Shown piece after piece: positions 24,593-31,783 of a stretch of 36,418 bases of DNA. How positions within the stretch are numbered: position 1 is the stretch's first letter; every line of letters begins with the position of its first letter. The DNA is from an uncultured Methanobrevibacter sp. (GTDB lineage Archaea; Methanobacteriota; Methanobacteria; Methanobacteriales; Methanobacteriaceae). The translations under genes and the position numbers were made by a program. Below the pieces are notes generated by a model, which saw nothing but the letters and a program-made list of their open reading frames with translations, had not been told where the DNA came from and made no database searches. Location: NCBI GenBank assembly GCA_900320515.1, contig ONSJ01000017.1:1-36418 (forward strand). The letters run 5' to 3'.

Positions 24593-24799
24593 ATCCTCAC
24601 CGGCAGCATTTCTTCTGGAAGGTGGCAGAATGACCATCAAACCAGTGAACTGGACTATGCAACTCTGTTTTTTACAGTTAGGGTATATCAGGAATCTTCT
24701 GAAATTTTGGGTAGTGTCCAAAGGATTTTGGATGGGGGAGGGTATGATGAGATTGCAGGCAATGCCTGTCAATATGTAAAATCCTATGGCTCGAAGTAA
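24593..24799 (+). pseudogene. C-terminal remnant of an unrecognised gene
   Basis: A 68-codon open frame without any start codon lies between TAA 24590 and TAA 24797. It has a coding-like composition: SGRWQNDHQTSELDYATLFF, then VRVYQESSEILGSVQRILDG and GGYDEIAGNACQYVKSYGSK. Upstream frames are broken by stops. No ribosome binding site or promoter is evident. It looks like the tail of a deleted gene; the family was not recognised. Confidence 0.4.
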
Positions 24800-24949
24800 T
24801 CGCATATAAATTTGAAGAAGCTATGAAAAGGTTATTGTAAATAATTTTATAACGATATTTTTCTTTTAAAATCCATTTTTTAATTTATAATCTATTTTTA
24901 TTTCATATAATTATCTTTTAAACTATTTTTTTTAATTTATATAATTAAA

Positions 24950-25046
24950 CAAATTAGTATATAAATACTTTCGATATTTTAGAAAACTTATTAAATAACT
25001 TCATGAATATATATTCTTATCGATAACTATATTTTGGGGTTTATAT
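24950..25046 (+). promoter_or_regulatory. Promoter and palindromes upstream of the ABC uptake operon
   Basis: A TATA-like TAGTATATAAATAC lies near 24955-24968. Two perfect palindromes stand back to back: GAATATATATTC (25005-25016) and TTATCGATAA (25017-25026), about 20 bases before ATG 25047. The second is the better operator candidate because its GC centre is unusual in this AT-rich stretch. TTGGGGTTT (25034-25042) may serve as a weak ribosome binding site. A metal-responsive repressor would be expected here; the regulator is not identified. Confidence 0.4.
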
Positions 25047-26153
25047 ATGGAAAAGAAAATTAAAGTAATATTGCTATTAGTGGTTGTTTTGGCGGTAGCG
25101 GGAGTCGCTACTCACATGTTCTTAACACCTTCGACCGTTGAAACTGCAGGTTCTAAAAATGTGACAGATATGATTGGAAGGGATATGGAAATCCCTGCTT
25201 CGGTTAGAAATGTTGTCGCAACAAGTCCTCCGATGACTACAGTGTTGTACATGATTGCACCTGACAAAGTAAAGGCTGTAAACTTCCAATGGACAGATGA
25301 CGAAATGAAATATGTTCCAAGTCAATATCAAAACTATCCGGTTGTAGGCGGATGGTACGGAACACAGGACGGCAGCTATGAGGAATTCATCGCTTCAGAG
25401 CCGGACATTGTCATAGAATCCATTGATGAGGGCGGTGACGGTGATGCCTCAACAGTCAAAGAAAGGCAGGAAAAGTTCGGAAAAATACCTGTTATTGCAG
25501 TTAAGGATACTACAAATGTCGAAAAGGTCGGCGAATCCATTACATTTATGGGTGAAATTGTAGGAGCCCAGGACAAGGCAAAGCAATTGAATGATTTCAA
25601 CCAGAAATACTTGGATATTGTACATGACAGGTCATCTAAACTGTCAGATTCAAAGAAAGTCAAGGTTTATTATGCTCAAGGTGATGACGGACTCCAGACA
25701 ACTCCTTCACATTCAACTCACGGCCAATTGATTGATTTGGTTGGAGGAACAAATGTGGCCGATTCAGTTGCACAGGGAAACACCACTAATGGTGTTCAGG
25801 TATCTATTGAACAGGTTATGAGCTGGAACCCTGATAAGATTGTTACAAACGATCCGGAGTTCTATTCAAAGGTATATTCAGACTCCAATTGGGGCAAACT
25901 TGATGCAGTCAAGAACAAAGAAGTTTACCTGTCTCCGCAATCTCCATTCAAATGGTTCGACAGGCCGGTTGGGGCAAACATGATTATCGGTGTTCCATGG
26001 ACTGCAAAGATACTTTATCCTGATGACTATAAGGATATCAACATGGTCGATGCAACCAAGGAATTCTACGGCAATTTCTATCACTTTGATTTGAGTGATG
26101 ATCAGGCAAAACAAATTCTATTGGATTCAGGACTTAAGGAATCAAATCTATAG
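25047..26153 (+). CDS. ABC transporter substrate-binding protein, FecB/BtuF-type (class III)
   Basis: 368 residues. The N-terminal hydrophobic segment (KVILLLVVVLAVAGVATHMF) is a signal or membrane anchor without a lipobox Cys. The start of the mature protein, VTDMIGRDMEIPASVRNVVA, is the usual opening of PF01497 periplasmic-binding domains (V-x-D-x-x-G-R-x-x-x-I-P). A long connecting helix follows at ~165-195 and a C-lobe with VEQ-like VSIEQVMSWNPDKIV, then SPFKWFDRPVGANMIIGVPW. This family binds iron-siderophore, haem, cobalamin or, in MolA-like members, molybdate/tungstate. It is followed directly by permease and ATPase genes, forming a complete importer. The FmdE-like gene at the end of the operon favours a metal needed for methanogenesis. 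Confidence 0.85.
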   Translation: MEKKIKVILLLVVVLAVAGVATHMFLTPSTVETAGSKNVTDMIGRDMEIPASVRNVVATSPPMTTVLYMIAPDKVKAVNFQWTDDEMKYVPSQYQNYPVVGGWYGTQDGSYEEFIASEPDIVIESIDEGGDGDASTVKERQEKFGKIPVIAVKDTTNVEKVGESITFMGEIVGAQDKAKQLNDFNQKYLDIVHDRSSKLSDSKKVKVYYAQGDDGLQTTPSHSTHGQLIDLVGGTNVADSVAQGNTTNGVQVSIEQVMSWNPDKIVTNDPEFYSKVYSDSNWGKLDAVKNKEVYLSPQSPFKWFDRPVGANMIIGVPWTAKILYPDDYKDINMVDATKEFYGNFYHFDLSDDQAKQILLDSGLKESNL

Positions 26154-26161
26154 TGATATGC

Positions 26162-27175
26162 ATGGATAAGGAGACAAAAGAGATTATAAGTATTCTACTT
26201 TTAATCTTTTTTCCAATAGTTTTATTTTTTGCTTCATTCCTGCTTGGAAGATATCCGATCAGTCCGATTGATGTGGTCAATACAATATTGTGCCCTATTT
26301 TTCCGCAATTGGAGGTAAATCCCACAATAACCACAATCGTATTTGAAATAAGGCTTCCAAGAATCATTGGGGCGATTGTGGTTGGCGCTTGCCTTGCAAT
26401 TTCCGGGGCGGCATTTCAGTCAATATTCAAAAACCCTCTTGTGTCCTCTGACCTTTTGGGTGTATCCAACGGTGCGGGCTTTGGAGCTGCTCTTGCCATT
26501 CTAATCAGTGGGGCCAATATCATAACCCAGATATTTGCTTTCATTTTTGGTTTGATATCAGTTTCAGCCACTTATTTAATATCAAAAACATATAAGGCAG
26601 GAGGAATACTTGTTCTTGTATTGTCAGGAGTTGCAATATCGGCATTTTTCAATGCACTGATTTCAGCAATCAAGTTCATCGCAGACCCTGACGATAAACT
26701 GCCTGAAATTGTCTATTGGCTGATGGGGTCACTTGCTTCCATCAATGCCGATAAGCTGATTATGATTTTAATACCTGTGATAATCGGGCTTGCGGTATTG
26801 CTCGCTTTGAGATGGCATATGAACCTGCTTGCAATGGGAGATGAAGAGGCACAATCATTAGGTTTAAACCCTTCAAGATTAAGGCTGCTGATTATTGCAG
26901 GTTGTACATTATTGACTTCCGCTGCGGTTTCCATAAGCGGAATAGTCGGCTGGATTGGTTTGATTATTCCCCATATGGCCCGTATGATTGTAGGACCTGA
27001 CAATAGGATACTGCTTCCGGCATCCCTGAGCTTAGGTGCCAGCTTTTTGCTGTTGATTGATAACATATCCCGTGCAGTAATTTCCATTGAAATTCCGATA
27101 GGAATACTTACAGCAATAATTGGTGTTCCGATTTTCCTATACTTGCTTAAGAGAGGTTATTCAGAATGGGCGTAG
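26162..27175 (+). CDS. ABC transporter permease, FecCD/BtuC family
   Basis: 337 residues with about ten membrane helices. Family signatures are LPRIIGAIVVGACLAISGAA followed by FQSIFKNPLVSSDLLGVSNGAGFG near the N terminus, the cytoplasmic coupling region with AMGDEEAQSLGLN, and the C-terminal GWIGLIIPHMARMIVGPD. A frame from GTG 26153 exists, but ATG 26162 has GTGATA upstream and is preferred. It starts 8 bases after the substrate-binding protein gene and overlaps the ATPase gene by 10 bases. Homodimeric channel of the importer. Confidence 0.9.
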   Translation: MDKETKEIISILLLIFFPIVLFFASFLLGRYPISPIDVVNTILCPIFPQLEVNPTITTIVFEIRLPRIIGAIVVGACLAISGAAFQSIFKNPLVSSDLLGVSNGAGFGAALAILISGANIITQIFAFIFGLISVSATYLISKTYKAGGILVLVLSGVAISAFFNALISAIKFIADPDDKLPEIVYWLMGSLASINADKLIMILIPVIIGLAVLLALRWHMNLLAMGDEEAQSLGLNPSRLRLLIIAGCTLLTSAAVSISGIVGWIGLIIPHMARMIVGPDNRILLPASLSLGASFLLLIDNISRAVISIEIPIGILTAIIGVPIFLYLLKRGYSEWA

Positions 27176-27969
27176 ATAACAGTTTGTTTCAAGTGAAAAA
27201 TATTTCATTTGACTATGGTGGTGAGGAAATATTTTCAGATATCAGCTTTTCCATCCAAAAAGGGGATGTATTATGTATTCTGGGGCCGAATGGAACTGGA
27301 AAAACCACACTGATAAAATGCTTAAATGGGCTTCATGACATAAATTCTGGAGAAATTTTAATTAATGGCGAAAACATTAAGAAATTGTCATTTAAACAGA
27401 TTTCAAAGCATATAGGTTATATTCCACAGGATCATGTTCCGTCATTTCCATTCAAGGTATTCGATGTTGTTTTGATGGGAAGGGCACCCTATCTCAATTT
27501 AACCGATTCTCCTAAGGCGGAGGACAAAAAAATCGCTCTTGATGCCTTAAAGACTTTAGGAATTGAAGATTTGAAGGATAAGGAATATACCAATTTGAGC
27601 GGTGGGGAAAGGCAGCTTGTGTTCCTTGCAAGGGTATTGTGCCAGAAGCCGGGCATATTGATACTGGATGAGCCGACATCACACCTGGACTTTGGAAATC
27701 AAATCAAATTATTGGAAATCATTGACAATCTGGCAAAAAGCGGCTTGTCAATTATAATGTCTTCCCACTTTCCGGATCATGCATTCTTAAGCTCAACGAA
27801 AGTTGCCATAATGAAGGATAGGAAATTCATTGATTTTGGAACTCCTGAAAGTGTTGTAACGGAAGAGAATTTACGTAAATCTTATTCGATTGATGTAAAA
27901 CTTATTGAATTGGACAATAAACGAAAAGTTTGTGTACCAATGAAAACAAATTTAAAACTAGATTTATAA
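27166..27969 (+). CDS. ABC transporter ATPase, FecE/BtuD family
   Basis: 267 residues with all ATPase motifs: Walker A GPNGTGKTT (~39-47), Q-loop IGYIPQDH, signature LSGGERQ, Walker B ILILDEPTSHLDF and the H-loop His in IMSSHFPDHA. The sequence between Q-loop and signature (VFDVVLMGRAPYL) is typical of iron/cobalamin/molybdate FecE-type ATPases. Its ATG lies within the end of the permease gene, so translation is coupled, with GAGAGG as ribosome binding site. It powers uptake through the FecCD-type permease. Confidence 0.92.
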   Translation: MGVDNSLFQVKNISFDYGGEEIFSDISFSIQKGDVLCILGPNGTGKTTLIKCLNGLHDINSGEILINGENIKKLSFKQISKHIGYIPQDHVPSFPFKVFDVVLMGRAPYLNLTDSPKAEDKKIALDALKTLGIEDLKDKEYTNLSGGERQLVFLARVLCQKPGILILDEPTSHLDFGNQIKLLEIIDNLAKSGLSIIMSSHFPDHAFLSSTKVAIMKDRKFIDFGTPESVVTEENLRKSYSIDVKLIELDNKRKVCVPMKTNLKLDL

Positions 27970-27978
27970 GGTGATATT

Positions 27979-28548
27979 ATGAATGAACAAGACTATGATG
28001 AACAATTGACAAAGGCGGCCAATTTCCATGGTCACGTTTGTGGAGGAATAGCTATTGGAACAAAGCTGGCGATGTATGGTTTGGAGCTGCTTGGAATGCC
28101 TTTAAACGAAAGGCATAAAAATCTAATAGTATTTTTGGAAATCGACAGGTGCATGTCTGATGCCGTCCAGTCCGTTACAGGATGTTCCATGGGCAAAAGA
28201 ACCTTAAAGCAAATGTATTACGGCAAGTTCGCAGCAACATTCTACAACCAGGACACTGGCGAGGCCTTAAGAATAACTGATGCCGATGCAAACAAGAAAT
28301 TCAAGGATGAGGAAACCAAGGAGGAAATGATTGCACGTTTCAGAAGGACTCCACCTGAAGAATTATTCAAAGTCGATAAGGTAAGAATTGAATTGGGTCC
28401 AGGAGACATGCCGGGCAAACCTTATACCACTGCGTTCTGTTCAGTTTGCGGTGAGAAGGTTTCTGATGGCAGGCATAAGTTGATTGGTGGAAAACCGGTC
28501 TGCAAATCCTGTGCCGAAGGGTCTTACTACGAAATAATTGAAGAATAA
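27979..28548 (+). CDS. FmdE-family protein with C-terminal zinc ribbon
   Basis: 189 residues. The N-terminal FmdE domain shows FHGHVCGGIAIGTKLA (His and Cys ligands) and EIDRCMSDAVQSVTGCSMGK, the two conserved Cys/His blocks of the family. The C-terminal part is a treble-clef zinc ribbon (CSVCGEKVSDGRHKLIGGKP followed by CKSC). FmdE was named for its linkage to molybdenum formylmethanofuran dehydrogenase genes but is not a catalytic subunit. It lies 9 bases after the ATPase gene with AGGTGAT as ribosome binding site, so it belongs to the uptake operon. A role in handling the imported metal (molybdate/tungstate or iron) is a reasonable inference, not shown. Confidence 0.85.
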   Translation: MNEQDYDEQLTKAANFHGHVCGGIAIGTKLAMYGLELLGMPLNERHKNLIVFLEIDRCMSDAVQSVTGCSMGKRTLKQMYYGKFAATFYNQDTGEALRITDADANKKFKDEETKEEMIARFRRTPPEELFKVDKVRIELGPGDMPGKPYTTAFCSVCGEKVSDGRHKLIGGKPVCKSCAEGSYYEIIEE

Positions 28549-28762
28549 CTTTGATATTTTTATTCTTGATTATTTTTCTATATTTTTTATTTTTAATCAA
28601 AATTTTTTATTTAATTTAATTTAAACTGATTTTAATCTGTTATTTATCTAAATTAAATATATATGGCTCATTAAATTATTTTTTAATTATTCATTACGAT
28701 ATGTTTATATATTCATGTTGTTTAATATTTAATTAGATAAAGAATATGGATAAGGTTAAAAA

Positions 28763-29413
28763 ATGGATTTGATTGGAGGATATCTGTTATTGCTGTTGGT
28801 ATTGTTCACGGCCAACATTGCTTTAATGCTTGGTAACTATAAGTTCAATAACGTTAAATTGATATTTGTTTCAGTAATATCTCTTGTCATCTCTTTTTTG
28901 CTGATATATGTCTCAGGCTATCTGAATGCACAATTGGCATTCCTTTTGGATAATTTCAGTTACATTTTTCTGATAATTGCCGCAATAATCGTTGTTTCAA
29001 TGATATATTACGTGAAAAAAGGTAACTTTAAGGCATCATTGTATGTAATGCTAATTGTATTCTTAATTTCAATAGTCTTATTTGCATCTCAAGCGTCTAT
29101 GGACATTTTCACTATGTTATTGTATTCTTTATTAGTTTTTATTGTGTTATTTATTGTTTATCAGCTTACAAAATTATTGCATCATGCAAAAAGGAAATAT
29201 CCCGTAATTGTAGGGGAATACATGTCCTTGTTTGCGGTACTGATGTTTATTTTCGCATTGACCTATAATTCCACTTTAAATCTAGATTACACAATGTTCA
29301 GCTCATTTTTGATTTTGACTCCAACATACCAGCTGATCTATGTTATAATAGGAATTATTGTTGTTCTGGTTGTAGGCGTACTTATAAATGATGGAAAAGG
29401 GGGAAATTCATGA
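28763..29413 (+). CDS. DUF2162-like multi-helix membrane protein
   Basis: 216 residues with six to seven membrane helices, few charges outside two loops (YVKKGNFKAS; LLHHAKRKYPVIVGEY) and a short DGKGGNS tail. No catalytic motif is visible. Its identity as a DUF2162-like protein rests mainly on context: such a protein commonly precedes a MotA/TolQ/ExbB gene and a DUF2149 gene in methanogens, as here. ATG 28763 is preceded by AAGGTTAA. The next gene's ATG overlaps its last codons (29410 versus stop at 29413), so the products are probably made together and act in one membrane complex. Confidence 0.6.
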   Translation: MDLIGGYLLLLLVLFTANIALMLGNYKFNNVKLIFVSVISLVISFLLIYVSGYLNAQLAFLLDNFSYIFLIIAAIIVVSMIYYVKKGNFKASLYVMLIVFLISIVLFASQASMDIFTMLLYSLLVFIVLFIVYQLTKLLHHAKRKYPVIVGEYMSLFAVLMFIFALTYNSTLNLDYTMFSSFLILTPTYQLIYVIIGIIVVLVVGVLINDGKGGNS

Positions 29414-30051
29414 TACTTCAGGGAACCGAAACGTTAACCTCATTGATTCATATAATTTCCGAAAGCCTGCTGACACCTGTTGTGATTTTAATCATAATAG
29501 TTGTTGTCATTGTCATTCTTGCTTTTGGAGGTTTGATTAATGAATATATTTCAAGAAAACCAATCACATCAAAGGATTTGGAAGATTTGGTAAGACGAGT
29601 TTCATTTTCAGCCAATGTTGGCCAGATGAAAGAGGAAATCAAAAACAGCAATCTGTTCGATTATCAAAAGGAAGTCCTGACAAGGATTGCCGATAATCAT
29701 GATATCGGACCGGAGGCCAGAAAGGCTCTTGCAAGCGAACTGATTTCAGCAGAGGAAACAAGGCTTATTAAAAAGACCAACAAAACAGACATTATTGTGC
29801 GTGTAGGTCCTATATTGGGTCTTTTAGGTACATTAATTCCATTGGGTCCTGGTCTGGCTGCTCTTGGTACCGGAGACATTGCAACACTTGCACAGTCCTT
29901 GACCATAGCTTTTGATACAACAGTTACAGGATTGTCTGCAGGTGCCGTTGCGTTTTTCGTTTCAAAATACAAAAAGCAGTGGTATGAAACAGAGCTGATT
30001 GATATGGAAACCGTTGCCGAAGCGGAACTTGAAACCATAAACAAATGGTGA
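29410..30051 (+). CDS. MotA/TolQ/ExbB-family proton channel protein
   Basis: 213 residues. The first membrane helix is at ~15-40, a cytoplasmic stretch follows at ~45-125, and then the conserved family block VRVGPILGLLGTLIPLGPGL with AFDTTVTGLSAGAVAFF forms helices 2 and 3 at ~127-180. ExbB/TolQ/MotA proteins form a pentamer around a dimer of ExbD/TolR/MotB and turn ion flow into movement. The ATG overlaps the preceding gene, and the DUF2149 gene follows after 4 bases. The cell has no outer membrane or TonB system, so the energised partner is unknown; surface or wall-associated uptake is one option. Confidence 0.85.
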   Translation: MILQGTETLTSLIHIISESLLTPVVILIIIVVVIVILAFGGLINEYISRKPITSKDLEDLVRRVSFSANVGQMKEEIKNSNLFDYQKEVLTRIADNHDIGPEARKALASELISAEETRLIKKTNKTDIIVRVGPILGLLGTLIPLGPGLAALGTGDIATLAQSLTIAFDTTVTGLSAGAVAFFVSKYKKQWYETELIDMETVAEAELETINKW

Positions 30052-30055
30052 TATT

Positions 30056-30355
30056 ATGCTTAGGAAAAGAAGAAGGATTTCGGAGTCTGCTGATGACGAC
30101 CCTATGGGAGGGTTAAACAACCTTTCGGATGCGATGCTTGTTCTGGCATTGGGATTTCTGATTTTTGCAATCATGGCACTGTCTGCAAATCCAGAAATGA
30201 TTACACAATCACAAACCACGCAGGATGTTTCAACAGCAGATACATTTACCCAGAACTATTCTGATGCCGGAGGGCTTGAAGACAGCGGATACAGCGAAGT
30301 TGGAAAGGTATATCAGGACCCGACTACCGGTGAGCTTGTGATGGTATCGGGTTAA
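30056..30355 (+). CDS. DUF2149-family protein, ExbD/TolR-like by topology and motif
   Basis: 99 residues: a basic N terminus (RKRRR), an acidic/Gly segment DDDPMGGLNNLSD, one membrane helix (~26-44) and an outside C-terminal part ending GKVYQDPTTGELVMVSG, all typical of DUF2149. Asp25 stands at the start of the helix in NLSDAMLVLALGFLIF. In ExbD the essential Asp25 is in FIDVMLVLLIIF, so both position and flanking residues agree. Together with the adjacent ExbB-like gene this is the likely ion-conducting partner. The periplasmic domain is much shorter than in ExbD. Confidence 0.8.
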   Translation: MLRKRRRISESADDDPMGGLNNLSDAMLVLALGFLIFAIMALSANPEMITQSQTTQDVSTADTFTQNYSDAGGLEDSGYSEVGKVYQDPTTGELVMVSG

Positions 30356-30487
30356 TTTTTTTTATTTTTTTTCTTTATAACTCATTTTTTTACCTTATTT
30401 TATTTTAAATTTATTTATTTCATAAAATAACAATATTTATTCTTTTTTTATCAATTTTAAGATGCAAGTGAGTACTTACATTCGAAA

Positions 30488-30551
30488 ACATTTATATATG
30501 GTATTGTTCATACAATTACCTGTGCCCAGAAGTGTTAATGTGATTAACACT
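30488..30551 (+). promoter_or_regulatory. TATA box and 21-bp palindrome upstream of the small repeat surface protein
   Basis: A TATA-like ATTTATATATGG lies near 30490-30501. Downstream is a perfect inverted repeat with 8-base arms (AGTGTTAA, 30531-30538; TTAACACT, 30544-30551) and a 5-base centre (TGTGA). From the TATA position, transcription should start around 30520, so the palindrome falls in the first 30 transcribed bases. It may be an operator or an RNA hairpin. Confidence 0.5.
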
Positions 30552-30581
30552 GCACCTATCAAACTATTAATGGGTGATATC

Positions 30582-31055
30582 ATGGATATTTCAAAAAAAT
30601 TATTAGCTTTACTTGTATTTTGTGTAATTGCATCTGCTGCCACAGTTTGTGCAGCTGATGTGGATGGTGGAAATGGAAATGATGTAGTTGGTCAGGCCGA
30701 TGTGGATGGAGGCAGTGGAAATGATGTAGTTGGTCAGGCTGATGACAATGGAGGTTGGGCCGGTAGCCAATACAATCAGGATGATCAAGGCGGATATGCT
30801 GGCAGCCAATACGATGTAGATGATCAAGGTGGATATGCTGGCAGCCAATACAATGAAACTTCAGAACATGCTGCAGGAGAACCAACAAACACAACTGCTG
30901 ATGCACCGGTCAATGAAACTGCTGATACAGCAGCACAAAATATGACTGCTAATGCAACTTCCTCCCATAAAATGTTAGAAACAGGTAATCCAATTTTAGC
31001 ATTATTTGCAGTTGGTGCTGTTTTAGGCGCTTACGCAGTTTATAAAAGAGAATAG
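30582..31055 (+). CDS. Small repeat-containing, membrane-anchored surface protein
   Basis: 157 residues. Signal peptide MDISKKLLALLVFCVIASAA, then two 14-residue repeats (ADVDGGNGNDVVGQ, ADVDGGSGNDVVGQ), three 13-residue repeats of the form GGYAGSQYDVDDQ (the third cut short), a Thr/Ala/Asn-rich stalk with several N-x-T/S sites (NTT, NET, NMT, NAT), a C-terminal membrane helix (ILALFAVGAVLGAYAVY) and a KRE tail. Start: ATG 30582 with GGGTGATA just upstream; the longer frame from 30462 is not a likely start. The repeats are acidic and Gly/Tyr-rich, recalling sticky or calcium-binding surface repeats. No family recognised. Confidence 0.75.
   Translation: MDISKKLLALLVFCVIASAATVCAADVDGGNGNDVVGQADVDGGSGNDVVGQADDNGGWAGSQYNQDDQGGYAGSQYDVDDQGGYAGSQYNETSEHAAGEPTNTTADAPVNETADTAAQNMTANATSSHKMLETGNPILALFAVGAVLGAYAVYKRE
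30654..30854 (+). repeat. Two tandem repeat arrays inside the small surface protein gene
   Basis: Two 42-base units (30654-30695 and 30696-30737) are nearly identical. They are followed by 39-base units (30750-30788, 30789-30827 and a partial unit from 30828) sharing the GCCAATAC end. Unit length is a multiple of three in both, so copy-number change keeps the frame. Confidence 0.75.
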
Positions 31056-31071
31056 ATTTATTATTAACAAG

Positions 31072-31103
31072 GCAGGATTTCACTTCCTGCTCATCTTCCT
31101 TTT
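31072..31103 (+). terminator. Hairpin terminator after the small surface protein gene
   Basis: Inverted repeat GCAGGA (31072-31077) / TCCTGC (31085-31090) with a 7-base loop, followed by a T-rich TCATCTTCCTTTT stretch. Confidence 0.55.
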
Positions 31104-31139
31104 AAAATATTTCCTAATTTTTCTCTTTGGATAATCTAT

Positions 31140-31272
31140 TTTTACGATACATTTATAAATACATAAAACAAATAGTTTATTACTGTTATTTTTTAGCAGT
31201 ATTAATTACTTTTTTTGGGATAAGTTCCCATATGGATGTGGCCTTCGTGGCTGAACAAAAAGGTGTTAATTT
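31140..31272 (+). promoter_or_regulatory. Promoter and structured leader of the L15e gene
   Basis: A TATA-like ACATTTATAAATAC lies near 31149-31162. The expected leader of about 85-90 bases holds a hairpin (TGGGA, 31216-31220; TCCCA, 31226-31230, 5-base loop) and a second GC-rich element GGCCTTCGTGGCT downstream, before the ribosome binding site AAAGGTG. The extra length and structure could serve autoregulation by the ribosomal protein; this is inference. Confidence 0.4.
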
Positions 31273-31757
31273 ATGTATAAATATATTAGAGACGCATGGA
31301 AAAACCCAGATGAGTCCTACGTACGTGAACTCATGTGGGAAAGAGCTCCTAAATGGAGAAAGCAAAAAGCAGTTCAAAGAATTGAAAGACCTACCAGACT
31401 CGACAGAGCTAGAAGTTTAGGTTACAGAGCTAAAAAAGGTTTCGTTTTAGTAAGAACCAGAGTAAGACGTGGTGGAAGAAGGAAAACCCGTCGTTTCAAT
31501 GGTCGTAAACCTAAAAGAATGGGTGTAAACAAAATTACCCAAGCAAAATCCATTCAAAGAATTGCTGAAGAACGTGTAGCTAAAAAATACCCTAACCACT
31601 TAGTCCTTCTATCGTTAACGATAAAAAAATCAATTGGATTTGCTCCAAAAAACACACTAACAGAGCTCTCAGAGGCTTAACTAGTGCTGGTAACAAAGGA
31701 CGTGGAATCAAATCTAAAGGAAAAGGCTCTGAACAAGCTAGAAGAAGAAAATTATAA
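31273..31757 (+). pseudogene. rpl15e: Ribosomal protein L15e, disrupted by internal deletion and frameshift
   Basis: The first 109 codons ([20 protein letters not shown] to AKKYPNH) are an unmistakable, intact L15e N terminus with a good ribosome binding site. After CAC at 31597-31599 the frame runs into unrelated residues and stops at 31680. From 31605 the L15e sequence resumes in another frame: [17 protein letters not shown], then [15 protein letters not shown], ending at TAA 31755. About 26 residues usually found between YPN and the later D-P-x-H-P-S (the EVLNSYWV...YEVILVDP part) are missing, and five extra bases (TTAGT, 31600-31604) shift the frame. L15e is an essential 50S protein usually ~190 residues long, so either this is a sequence/assembly error or another copy exists. 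The gene context is the normal one. Confidence 0.8.
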
Positions 31758-31783
31758 TTCTTCTTTTCCTTTTTTTGATTCAA

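Noticed and set aside
31127..31420. 97-codon plus-strand frame overlapping the L15e start
   Set aside because: It has no ribosome binding site or family, and it overlaps the clear L15e N terminus in another frame; its first part is the L15e promoter and leader.
31611..31622. Perfect palindrome ATCGTTAACGAT in the L15e gene
   Set aside because: It encodes the conserved I-V-N-D of L15e, so it is explained by coding sequence, although it is close to the deletion junction.
31605..31757. Programmed frameshifting as the explanation of the split L15e frame
   Set aside because: A conserved block of ~26 residues is missing as well, which frameshifting cannot restore, and no slippery site is visible.
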